Assembly: GCA_002694065.1 (NCBI GenBank)
Contig: NZKZ01000017.1
Coordinates: 11,428-21,525, forward strand
Length of the DNA stretch: 10,098 bases
Direction: 5' to 3'
DNA from: Acidiferrobacter sp.
GTDB lineage: Bacteria > Pseudomonadota > Gammaproteobacteria > Arenicellales > UBA868
The position numbers and the translations under genes are program-made. Below the pieces are notes generated by a model, which made no database searches, was not told the DNA's origin, and was given only the letters and a program-made list of their open reading frames with translations. This document shows, piece by piece, positions 1 to 5,769 of the stretch. How positions within the stretch are numbered: position 1 is the stretch's first letter; the number at the start of each line of letters is the position of its first letter.

Positions 1-135
1 GGTGTTCCGGGTTCCAATGGGTCCGCTTTCAGATCGGCCGCCGAAGGCGTAAGGCCTGAAGGCCCTTCCGACCCCAGTCGCGAAGAACTCAGAAAAATCA
101 TTGCTGAGGAGCTCCGTTCGATTCTCCGAAATTGA
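1..135 (+). CDS. C-terminal end of an upstream gene, probable BMC cargo protein (partial, 5' end outside window)
   Basis: An open frame runs from base 1 to a TGA at 133-135 and gives 44 residues. The first ~26 are rich in Gly, Ser, Pro and Ala and look like a flexible linker. The last ~18 (SREELRKIIAEELRSILRN) form an amphipathic helix with Leu/Ile every three to four residues and alternating Glu/Arg/Lys. A linker plus a short terminal amphipathic helix is the known design of BMC encapsulation peptides, which tether cargo enzymes to the shell. The stop lies 7 nt before the first shell gene, so it is in the same operon. The enzyme domain is outside the window and cannot be named. That the fragment is a gene end is well supported by context; that it is a cargo tag is inference from composition and position. 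Confidence 0.7.
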   Translation, partial: GVPGSNGSAFRSAAEGVRPEGPSDPSREELRKIIAEELRSILRN

Positions 136-142
136 GATAGCC

Positions 143-754
143 ATGTCCGACCTCAGATCCTTCATTTTTCTTGATCAGCTCCAGCCGCAGACATTGGCAT
201 ACATCGCCTCGTGGATGCGAGGGGTGCTGCCAAGACACAACATGGCGGCGCAGATCATTGAGGTCGCACCAGGCCTTGATATTGAGGGTTTGACGGATGT
301 CGCCTTGAAGGGAGCAAACGTGTCGGTTGGGCTGCTCGTGGTAGAACGGCAATTTGGTTATCTTGAGTTTCACTCCCGCTCAACGGCTGAAGTCAAAGCG
401 GGAGCCCAAGCCGTATTGGATGCCATCGGGGCCCGCGAAGAAGAGGCCAGCGCACCGCAGATTCTTGGCTCAAAGGTGGTCACCCGGGTTGATCATCAGC
501 ATGCATTTCTGATCAACAGAAACAAACTGGGATCGATGATCCTGGGGGGTGATTCGCTTTATCTGCTCGAATGCCAGCCGGCCTCCTATGCCATCATGGC
601 GTGTAACGAGGCCGAGAAAGAGGCCAATATCAAGGTGGTGGACTACCGGATGATTGGCGCGAACGGGCGGGTGTACCTGGCAGGGGATGAGGCCGAGATT
701 CGCAACGCCCGCGATGCGGCAGAAAGCAGCCTTCGTAATGCCGGGGCGGTCTGA
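143..754 (+). CDS. BMC tandem-domain shell protein (BMC-T), permuted type, copy 1
   Basis: 203-residue shell protein with two BMC domains, about residues 1-100 and 105-200, that would assemble as a trimer (pseudohexamer) in the compartment facet. It opens with a stretch containing DQLQPQ and TDVALK. It has VVERQFGYLE at 67-76 and a second domain with NRNKLGSMI and CNEAEKEANIKVVD. These resemble, from memory, the circularly permuted BMC-T family whose members can stack and have gated pores. The Glu68-Arg69 pair could correspond to the Glu-Arg gate of CsoS1D; this is inference. A paralogue lies at 1806-2438. The start is ATG 143, 7 nt after the previous stop. It has no strong Shine-Dalgarno, which suggests translational coupling. 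An in-frame TTG at 101 would overlap the upstream gene and adds a non-conserved leader, so it is not preferred. Confidence 0.93.
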   Translation: MSDLRSFIFLDQLQPQTLAYIASWMRGVLPRHNMAAQIIEVAPGLDIEGLTDVALKGANVSVGLLVVERQFGYLEFHSRSTAEVKAGAQAVLDAIGAREEEASAPQILGSKVVTRVDHQHAFLINRNKLGSMILGGDSLYLLECQPASYAIMACNEAEKEANIKVVDYRMIGANGRVYLAGDEAEIRNARDAAESSLRNAGAV

Positions 755-758
755 AGTG

Positions 759-1205
759 ATGAGCGAAGTATTGAGACAGACGATTCGCGATCTACTCCAT
801 GAAGAACTGCACAAAATCCGTCAGCAATCGAGTGAATCGAGCCCGCAGCAAGAACGCGTTACTGAAGAGGTGGTTGCGATCAACTCGAATCAGGATCTCG
901 CGCGTTTTGTCAGGAGAATTCTGGCGCTCAGCAGCGACTCGTCTGGTCGTACCGCCATTGAGTCTGGGCGTCATCTCTTTCGACTCGATACGCGTGGCGG
1001 GGATGCAAGGCAGGGTAATCAAACCACACCATCTCCTAGGTCTGCCGTGCTTCAGATTGAAAATGGCGTAATCACGGAAAAGCAGGCAATGCAGTTTCCA
1101 GAAGAGATCCAAGTCATCCAAATTTCCAAAGGCGTTCAATTAACGCCGCTTGCAAACGACGTCATCAGGCGTTCAGGCAAGAAGATAGAGAGGTTAAAGC
1201 AATGA
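759..1205 (+). CDS. BMC-associated protein, PduM-like layout, with N-terminal encapsulation-like helix
   Basis: 148-residue protein between shell genes. Residues 2-20 (MSEVLRQTIRDLLHEELHKI) form an amphipathic helix much like the tail encoded at 82-132. A hydrophilic Ser/Gln/Glu linker follows, then a helix near 47-58 and a low-complexity stretch near 60-95. A C-terminal module at 95-148 contains VITEKQA, ISKGVQLTPLANDV and a basic end. From memory, Salmonella PduM also pairs an N-terminal helix with a C-terminal xVTxxARDxxxxxxIxLIK motif, and similar TPLAxD ends occur in other BMC-associated proteins. PduM is a structural component needed for proper Pdu compartments. I infer a structural or cargo-linking role; no catalytic motif is visible. 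ATG 759 lies 4 nt after the BMC-T stop. An in-frame ATG at 738 overlaps that gene and is less likely. The end overlaps the next gene by 4 nt (ATGA). Confidence 0.8.
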   Translation: MSEVLRQTIRDLLHEELHKIRQQSSESSPQQERVTEEVVAINSNQDLARFVRRILALSSDSSGRTAIESGRHLFRLDTRGGDARQGNQTTPSPRSAVLQIENGVITEKQAMQFPEEIQVIQISKGVQLTPLANDVIRRSGKKIERLKQ

Positions 1206-1444
1206 TTCGTGGCCGAGTAACAGGAAGAGTCTGGTCATCACGACGTATCGACACACTGCCCAATGGAGCCCTTCTGGAGGTTTCTCTTGACGGCGGGGGC
1301 TCGTTGATCGCTTTAGATCCCCTAGGCTGCAACGAAGGTGAGGCAGTGCTGATCACTCAGGGATCTGTGGCTGCGGCGTATTTCACAAAGATCAAGGCTC
1401 CGGTAGATGCTTTGATCATCGGATCCATCGACGAAAAGAATTGA
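1202..1444 (+). CDS. BMC vertex protein (BMC-P, EutN/CcmL family)
   Basis: 80-residue protein of the EutN/CcmL/Pfam EutN_CcmL family, which forms pentamers that cap the vertices of the icosahedral shell. The sequence shows the N-terminal strand IRGRVTGRVW, the central LIALDPLGCNEGEAVLI (family motif A/L-DPLGA/C-GE-VLI), QGSVAA in the place of the usual GSSAR segment, and the closing PVDALIIGSID. Length and ends are normal for the family. The start ATG overlaps the TGA of the preceding gene as ATGA, and a purine-rich AGAGAGG at 1187-1193 serves as the ribosome binding site, so the two genes are coupled. It is the only pentamer gene in the window and would be needed at low copy to close the shell. 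Confidence 0.95.
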   Translation: MIRGRVTGRVWSSRRIDTLPNGALLEVSLDGGGSLIALDPLGCNEGEAVLITQGSVAAAYFTKIKAPVDALIIGSIDEKN

Positions 1445-1471
1445 CAACCCAAATTCACCAACGGGCTATAG
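1441..1471 (+). promoter_or_regulatory. Possible sigma-70 promoter ahead of BMC-H
   Basis: A perfect -35 hexamer TTGACA (1441-1446) sits on the stop codon of the BMC-P gene. A -10-like CTATAG (1466-1471) or TATAGG (1467-1472) follows, but at 19-20 nt rather than the ideal 17. It lies in one of the few gaps of the operon and in front of the gene expected to need the highest expression. The spacing weakness keeps the call tentative. Confidence 0.25.
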
Positions 1472-1484
1472 GGCCCAGAATACC

Positions 1485-1490
1485 AGGAGG
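1485..1490 (+). promoter_or_regulatory. Strong Shine-Dalgarno of the BMC-H gene
   Basis: AGGAGG, a full match to the anti-SD core, stands 6 nt before ATG 1497. It is the best ribosome binding site in the shell operon. That fits the need for hexamers in far larger numbers than the other shell proteins, and it fixes the start codon. Confidence 0.8.
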
Positions 1491-1496
1491 TAAATA

Positions 1497-1778
1497 ATGT
1501 CTAATCAGGCAATCGGAATGATCGAGACGCGAGGCTACGTGCCTGCACTGGCATCGGCTGATGCAATGGTCAAAGCCGCTAACGTGGAACTGGTTTCCAA
1601 GAACGAAGTCGGTGGCGGCTTGGTATCTGTCGTTATCAAAGGCGATGTTGGCGCGGTAAAAGCAGCAACAGAAGCCGGCGCGGAAGCTGCGAATCAGGTG
1701 GGCGAAGTGGTTGCAGTGCACGTGATTCCGCGTCCGCATGCAGATCTGGGTGGGCACTTTGCGCTGACTGCAGGCTAG
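1497..1778 (+). CDS. BMC hexameric shell protein (BMC-H, PduA/CcmK family)
   Basis: 93-residue single BMC-domain protein that forms the flat hexamers making up most of the shell facets. The sequence has the canonical start AIGMIETRGYVPALASADAM, the edge residue Lys26 in MVKAANV, the pore loop NEVGGGL (36-42), the GDVGAVKAATEAGA segment, and VIPRPH with Arg79. Lys26 and Arg79 are at the same numbers as the interface residues known in PduA. The pore is lined by glycines with no bulky side chain, which suggests passage of small polar metabolites; this is inference. It is the only BMC-H gene visible. It is preceded by a 52-nt gap with a strong Shine-Dalgarno and a possible extra promoter, and followed by a 27-nt gap before the second BMC-T. 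Confidence 0.96.
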   Translation: MSNQAIGMIETRGYVPALASADAMVKAANVELVSKNEVGGGLVSVVIKGDVGAVKAATEAGAEAANQVGEVVAVHVIPRPHADLGGHFALTAG

Positions 1779-1805
1779 CGGTTGAAAGCCCCACTGGGAG
1801 ACTGA

Positions 1806-2438
1806 ATGATGACAGAGCTTCGGGTTTATCTGCCGATTTATGATCTGCAGCCTCAGTTTGCAGCATATCTCAGCACGCCAACTCGTGCTCGAGGGTATCC
1901 ACCCTTTGAGGGACAACACAGCCTGATCATCGAGGTCTCCCCAGCATTGGCGATCCATCGCATATCGGATCTCGCTCTAAAAGCGGCGCCCGATATGGAG
2001 CCCGGGATTCTCTTTACCGAAAGGCAATTCGGCTTGCTGGAGTTACATTCTTCGGATCGGGAAGAGTTGGACGCTGCAGGAGACGCGATTCTGAAAGGCA
2101 TTGGCGCCAGTGCGTCTGATCAACTGGCGCCACAGATTCTCTTTGAGGATGTGATTGAGAATCTCTCAGACCAGCATTCCATTATTCTGAACCGGTCAAG
2201 AAGCGCGTCTATGCTGATTCCGGGCCAGTCTTTGCTGTTGTGCGAGATGACGCCTGCATTGTTTGCCTGCGCAGCAGCAAACGAGGCAGAGCGTGCCGCA
2301 CCCGGTACGGTTCTGAACGATGTCCAGATGATGGGCGTCTCGGGCAGGGTGTTTATGTCTGGTGATGCCGATGAGTTACGACGGGCGCAATCTGCGATCA
2401 GAGAAACTCTCGCCACGGTGCAAGGGAGAGCCAGGTGA
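1806..2438 (+). CDS. BMC tandem-domain shell protein (BMC-T), permuted type, copy 2
   Basis: 210-residue paralogue of the BMC-T at 143-754, with two BMC domains (about 1-105 and 108-205) forming a trimeric facet tile. The shared landmarks are YDLQPQFAAYL, ISDLALKA, the FTERQFGLLELHS segment with Glu72-Arg73 where copy 1 has Glu68-Arg69, LNRSRSASMLIPGQ, and ANEAERAAPGTVLNDV. Between the first helix and strand it has a different loop (TPTRARGYPPFEGQH), and the second-domain pore region also differs, so the two trimers probably have different pore properties. The start is either ATG 1806 or the adjacent ATG 1809. GGGAG at 1796-1800 sits 5 or 8 nt ahead, so 1809 is equally plausible. The stop overlaps the GTG start of the next gene (GTGA), showing tight coupling to the hydrolase. 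Confidence 0.93.
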   Translation: MMTELRVYLPIYDLQPQFAAYLSTPTRARGYPPFEGQHSLIIEVSPALAIHRISDLALKAAPDMEPGILFTERQFGLLELHSSDREELDAAGDAILKGIGASASDQLAPQILFEDVIENLSDQHSIILNRSRSASMLIPGQSLLLCEMTPALFACAAANEAERAAPGTVLNDVQMMGVSGRVFMSGDADELRRAQSAIRETLATVQGRAR

Positions 2439-3109
2439 GCGACTGGAAGCATGCCTTCCGATCGTTTTATTACGAAGACGCGGAGGCACCTGAAGATCCG
2501 GAACTCAAGCCTGCTGAAACAGCCCTGCTCGTCATCGACATCCAGAACACCTATCTGGAAACGCCTGACGATCCCGAAGAGGCTTCTCGATGGTCGCCGT
2601 TTTTTGACCGAATGAATCAACAGGTGATACCAGGGACCGCAGCGCTGGTAGAACAGTGCCGGGGGCACGGTTTCGAAATCATCTATGCGCGGATTGCCTG
2701 CCTGACAGAAGATGGGCGTGACCGATCCCTGAGTCAGAAGAAGCCCGGCTTCAATTACCTGTTGTTGCCCAAAGATCGTGAGGACAGTCAACTTGTTCCG
2801 GAATTGACGCCTAAGGGAGATGAGATTGTCATCACCAAGACGACGGACAGCGCGTTAACCGGATCCAATCTTCGACTGATCCTGCATAACATTGGGATTC
2901 GCAACGTGGTAGTTGCGGGAATTTTTACCGATCAATGTGTCAGTAGTACTGTGAGAAGTCTGGCTGATGAGAGTTTCAATGTCGTGGTTGTCGAAGACTG
3001 CTGCGCGGCCTCGACGATGGAGCTACATAACCATGAACTGGCTGTCATCAACATGATCTATTGTCATGTTGTGCAATCAGAAGATATTGCATCGTTTGTA
3101 TCGGCTTGA
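2435..3109 (+). CDS. Isochorismatase-fold cysteine hydrolase (RutB / biuret hydrolase / N-carbamoylsarcosine amidase-like)
   Basis: 224-residue alpha/beta hydrolase of the isochorismatase-like superfamily. The catalytic triad is visible: Asp35 in LLVIDIQN, Lys135 in IVITKTTDSALTGSNL, and nucleophile Cys168 in AGIFTDQCVSSTVR. A following VVVVEDCCAAS strand and loop complete the fold. Relatives with this triad hydrolyse C-N bonds in small amides and ureides (ureidoacrylate, biuret, triuret, N-carbamoylsarcosine, nicotinamide), so release of ammonia or a carbamoyl group is the likely chemistry. The exact substrate cannot be assigned. A ~28-residue N-terminal extension precedes the first strand. 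The GTG start overlaps the BMC-T stop by 4 nt and has AAGGGAGAG just upstream (2422-2430). Being coupled to a shell gene, it is a good candidate for cargo or for a pathway step beside the shell, though no clear encapsulation helix is seen. Confidence 0.9.
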   Translation: MSDWKHAFRSFYYEDAEAPEDPELKPAETALLVIDIQNTYLETPDDPEEASRWSPFFDRMNQQVIPGTAALVEQCRGHGFEIIYARIACLTEDGRDRSLSQKKPGFNYLLLPKDREDSQLVPELTPKGDEIVITKTTDSALTGSNLRLILHNIGIRNVVVAGIFTDQCVSSTVRSLADESFNVVVVEDCCAASTMELHNHELAVINMIYCHVVQSEDIASFVSA

Positions 3110-3231
3110 TGCCGAGCCAGGCAGTTTATCCGCAGAGACTAATGCGGGCCATCAAATCTGGTCCAGTGCGTCTCGCACCGTGCATCGGAATAGGCCATAA
3201 GCAAGTCTGGTTCAAGATTTAGCATCAACGG
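3110..3231. other. Convergent intergenic region between shell operon and M24 gene
   Basis: 122 bp separate the end of the hydrolase gene from the end of the opposing M24 gene. A bidirectional terminator would be expected here, but only a 5-bp hairpin (GTGCG-TCT-CGCAC, 3166-3178) without a T-tract is visible. I see no ORF or RNA gene in it. Confidence 0.5.
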
Positions 3232-4395
3232 CTACACGACCACATCAGCGATGGTCTTGGGGTGGTCCGTGATCTGCTCGTAGCCGTCTTCGGTAATGAT
3301 GAAGCTGTCACCTACCTGCGCGCGAAATTCTCCTGGGACGGTCACTGAGCCATCAACGGCGAACACCATTCCGGGCTGCAGAACTGTTTTATCCCCAAAT
3401 ACCAGTTGCGGACGCTCGAGAAAACTGAATCCGGTTGCCCGCCCGCAGCGAAAAGGATATTCAAAACCGGCTGATTGAATGACTTCAGCGTAGGCGGCGT
3501 GGACCTCTTCGGCGAGCACGCCCGGCCCCAGAACCGAGAGCGCGGCAGCTTGGCTATTCACAGCTGTTTGATACGCCGCTTCCTGAGAACGGTCCCCGAC
3601 GTCACCAATCCAAAAGGTGCGATCGAATCCCAGCTTAAAGCGGTGAAAATCGGTCATGCCACAAAAGCATAAAAAGACCGGCTCACCATATTTGAGCGCT
3701 TTCGTGCTCGCCCGGTGATGGGTCATGGTGATCTCCTTCCCGGAGGCAAGGATCTGCATGAAGTGAATACTGGGAGACATTTGCGAGCCTGCGTAATGGG
3801 TTCGCAGCAATTCAGCAGCCTTGTGAGTTCCGGCAGTGGTGGCCGCGAGCGCAACTTCGTACTCGGCCACACCTTCCTTGATGGCGCTGCGGCCCGCTTC
3901 CATCATGACGATACCCACCTCGCCTGCATGCCGGGCGATCTTGAGTTCTTCCTGCGATTTAATCATCCGCATTTCGGAAACGATCGGTGTGAGATCGCGA
4001 TAGCGTTTTGGCTCAACAATCGAGTCGATAAACGTGCGCACGGGCGGCGGGATGAGATCGGGCTCTATCCCGATCGCGGCTGTTGCCCCCAAGAGGCCGG
4101 GTAGGGCTTCTCGCCATTCAGCCCCCATACCGTCATTCCAGAGCTCGATTCGGTCGACCACAGCCAGAGACTCGGCGAGAGACTGCTCCATGGTGGGGGT
4201 AATCAGGACCGTTTCACCCTCTGCTGAAACCACCAGCAGAGTCGGGCGCCCGAAGTCCATATGCAGGTAGCCGTAGTAGCCGCTGTAGTAGTAGACGCTG
4301 TCATCATCGGTGATGACCGCGATATCTATTCCGGAATCGGCCAGTCTTTTGCGCAACTGGTGAAGCCGTCTGGAAAAAAGTTCAGGAGAGTTCAT
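3232..4395 (-). CDS. M24-family creatinase/ectoine-hydrolase-like protein lacking metal ligands
   Basis: 387-residue protein with the two-part creatinase/prolidase layout: an N-terminal domain (about 5-135, with VITDDDSVYYYSGY) and a C-terminal pita-bread domain (about 145-380, opening with RMIKSQEEL). His226 in LASGKEITMTHH aligns with the catalytic His of creatinase (SG-x6-H). The five metal ligands of M24 aminopeptidases are absent. The first Asp position falls in VFLCFCG (Cys243), the second is Gly256 in GFDRTF, the GHG histidine segment reads RCGRATG, and the two Glu sites are Asp348 and a Gly in QVGDSF. Creatinase and ectoine hydrolase, which cut small C-N substrates, also depart from the metal pattern. 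I infer hydrolysis of a small amide, amidine or ureide rather than a peptide. Its ATG overlaps the TGA of the MFS gene (4 nt), so the two are coupled. TCTCCTGAA in the + strand beside the start reads as a purine-rich ribosome site only weakly. Confidence 0.85.
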   Translation of the reverse strand: MNSPELFSRRLHQLRKRLADSGIDIAVITDDDSVYYYSGYYGYLHMDFGRPTLLVVSAEGETVLITPTMEQSLAESLAVVDRIELWNDGMGAEWREALPGLLGATAAIGIEPDLIPPPVRTFIDSIVEPKRYRDLTPIVSEMRMIKSQEELKIARHAGEVGIVMMEAGRSAIKEGVAEYEVALAATTAGTHKAAELLRTHYAGSQMSPSIHFMQILASGKEITMTHHRASTKALKYGEPVFLCFCGMTDFHRFKLGFDRTFWIGDVGDRSQEAAYQTAVNSQAAALSVLGPGVLAEEVHAAYAEVIQSAGFEYPFRCGRATGFSFLERPQLVFGDKTVLQPGMVFAVDGSVTVPGEFRAQVGDSFIITEDGYEQITDHPKTIADVVV

Positions 4396-5621
4396 TTTGG
4401 TTCTGGTTGTGTATCGGATTGATGGTGGGGCTCGTCTCTGGATGCGATGAGCAGGCTAATCAGGGCAATCAGTCCGAGCGATATTGTGACTTTGAAGAGC
4501 GCGTCGTAGCCATATGAAGCCCAGATTATTCCACCGAGCGCGGGCGCGAGGGCAAAACCCCAGACGAAGAAAATTGAGACGAACGCTGAAATCGTGCCGA
4601 AGTTATCCCGCCCAAGCATCTGTGCTGTGATCAGTGGTTTGGTAATACTCTCAATGCCGACACTGGCACCCTGTAGAAGGACAAAGGTGCCAAGAAATAC
4701 GATGGAGTAACCGGCCAGTGCCAGACTGCCGCTGGCAACAGAGAGGCCGACTAATGCTATGGCGCAGATGATGACCAGTGAGGTGTGTTTCTCGAGCGGG
4801 AGTACGACGAGGCGGCCGACGATTTGAGCAACGCCAATAAAGGACGCAGCGATGATTGCGTGATGGGATGAGACGCCACGACTTTCAATAAGCGGCAGAA
4901 TGTGGCTGATAATCATCCCATGGTTAATTGAAACCGATCCGAACAGGATGGCTAGTGCCCAGAATCTCGGTCTTCGCAACACCGGAGACATGACGGCCCT
5001 GAAACCGGGTCTCACAGCGGAGGGAGACCTGTCGGGTTCAGCGGCAGCATTGTCCGATGAGCCATACCAGAGCAAAGGCGCCGCTATGAAGCCAGTGCTC
5101 GCTGCAAACAGCCAAACGCTGGCCTGCCAGTGGATAGCATCGCTTATGGCGTTAGCGATGGGAAAGCAGATGGTTCCGGCGAAGCCTGCCACCAGGGTAA
5201 TCATAACGATCGGCCGTTTGGCTTCCTTCTGATACCGGCGCGTCAGGTAGGCGAAGCAAGGCTCATACAGGCATCCGGCCATGGCCAAACCCATGCCGAG
5301 CCAGATCAGATAGAACTGTAGGAGCGTGGATATGTATGGCAAGCCAGCTAGGAGTATTGCACCGAGGACCGCACTGCCTGATAAAAGCAGATGACTTTTC
5401 CCTCGGTCAATGATTCTTCCTGCCAGCACGCCGGCAATAGAGGCCACAAATAGTGCCCCCGAAAAAGCAAAAGTCAGGTTTTCTCGATTCCAGTCGAATG
5501 CGCCCTCCCATCGCACTAAAAGGGCCGGAAAAATATAAAAAAGGCTCGCCCAGGAAAGTGTCTGACCTATCGCCAGCGCCCAGATTTTTGGATCTTTCCA
5601 GACGGCAGGTTTTCTATTCAT
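4392..5621 (-). CDS. Major facilitator superfamily transporter (12 TM, monocarboxylate/oxalate-formate type)
   Basis: 409-residue inner-membrane protein with about twelve hydrophobic helices split by a polar central loop near residues 195-215 (DNAAAEPDRSPSAV). The loop between helices 2 and 3 has the MFS motif-A-like GRIIDRGKSHLLLSG. The N-terminus (KIWALAIGQTLSWASLFYIF) and repeated small-residue helices resemble the monocarboxylate/oxalate:formate antiporter group; this subfamily call is tentative. It lies between the ThDP enzyme and the M24 hydrolase, so uptake of a pathway substrate or export of an acid product is the natural inference. ATG 5621 is used: no other start exists upstream in frame close by, and the Shine-Dalgarno is weak. 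A 148-bp gap separates it from the ThDP gene. Confidence 0.88.
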   Translation of the reverse strand: MNRKPAVWKDPKIWALAIGQTLSWASLFYIFPALLVRWEGAFDWNRENLTFAFSGALFVASIAGVLAGRIIDRGKSHLLLSGSAVLGAILLAGLPYISTLLQFYLIWLGMGLAMAGCLYEPCFAYLTRRYQKEAKRPIVMITLVAGFAGTICFPIANAISDAIHWQASVWLFAASTGFIAAPLLWYGSSDNAAAEPDRSPSAVRPGFRAVMSPVLRRPRFWALAILFGSVSINHGMIISHILPLIESRGVSSHHAIIAASFIGVAQIVGRLVVLPLEKHTSLVIICAIALVGLSVASGSLALAGYSIVFLGTFVLLQGASVGIESITKPLITAQMLGRDNFGTISAFVSIFFVWGFALAPALGGIIWASYGYDALFKVTISLGLIALISLLIASRDEPHHQSDTQPEPK

Positions 5622-5769
5622 CCGCGAGGGTGATGCGTGGCTAGACCTAAAGAACTCGGTGTGCTTCAGCGTGGGGCATCAAAATCGATCGCCCGGAGCG
5701 GTTGAATCGGCCAGATCCCTGGCGGTACCGCAAGTAGCTGATGATCTGACTAACGAACTTGCCTCATTT
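5622..5769. other. Intergenic gap between ThDP enzyme and MFS genes
   Basis: 148 bp between two genes read leftward. It is large for an otherwise compact cluster and could hold a minor promoter for the MFS-M24 pair, but I see no convincing -35/-10 pair on the - strand and no ORF. A 6-bp inverted repeat (5755-5760 with 5772-5777) overlaps the ThDP stop codon and has no T-tract in the sense direction. Confidence 0.4.

Noticed and set aside
1..2438. Carboxysome
   Set aside because: No RuBisCO, CsoS2, CcmM or carbonic anhydrase is present. The permuted BMC-T pair and the hydrolase point to a heterotrophic compartment.
2120..2791. Long minus-strand open frame opposite the second BMC-T and the hydrolase
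   Set aside because: It lies antisense to two well-supported genes, has no recognisable domain and no ribosome site; it is a shadow of their codon use.
3166..3178. Hairpin GTGCG-TCT-CGCAC in the convergent gap, as a terminator
   Set aside because: The stem is only 5 bp with a 3-nt loop and no T-tract on either side, so it is too weak to call.
3232..4395. Ordinary metal-dependent Xaa-Pro aminopeptidase
   Set aside because: All five M24 metal ligand positions are substituted, which does not fit a metallopeptidase.
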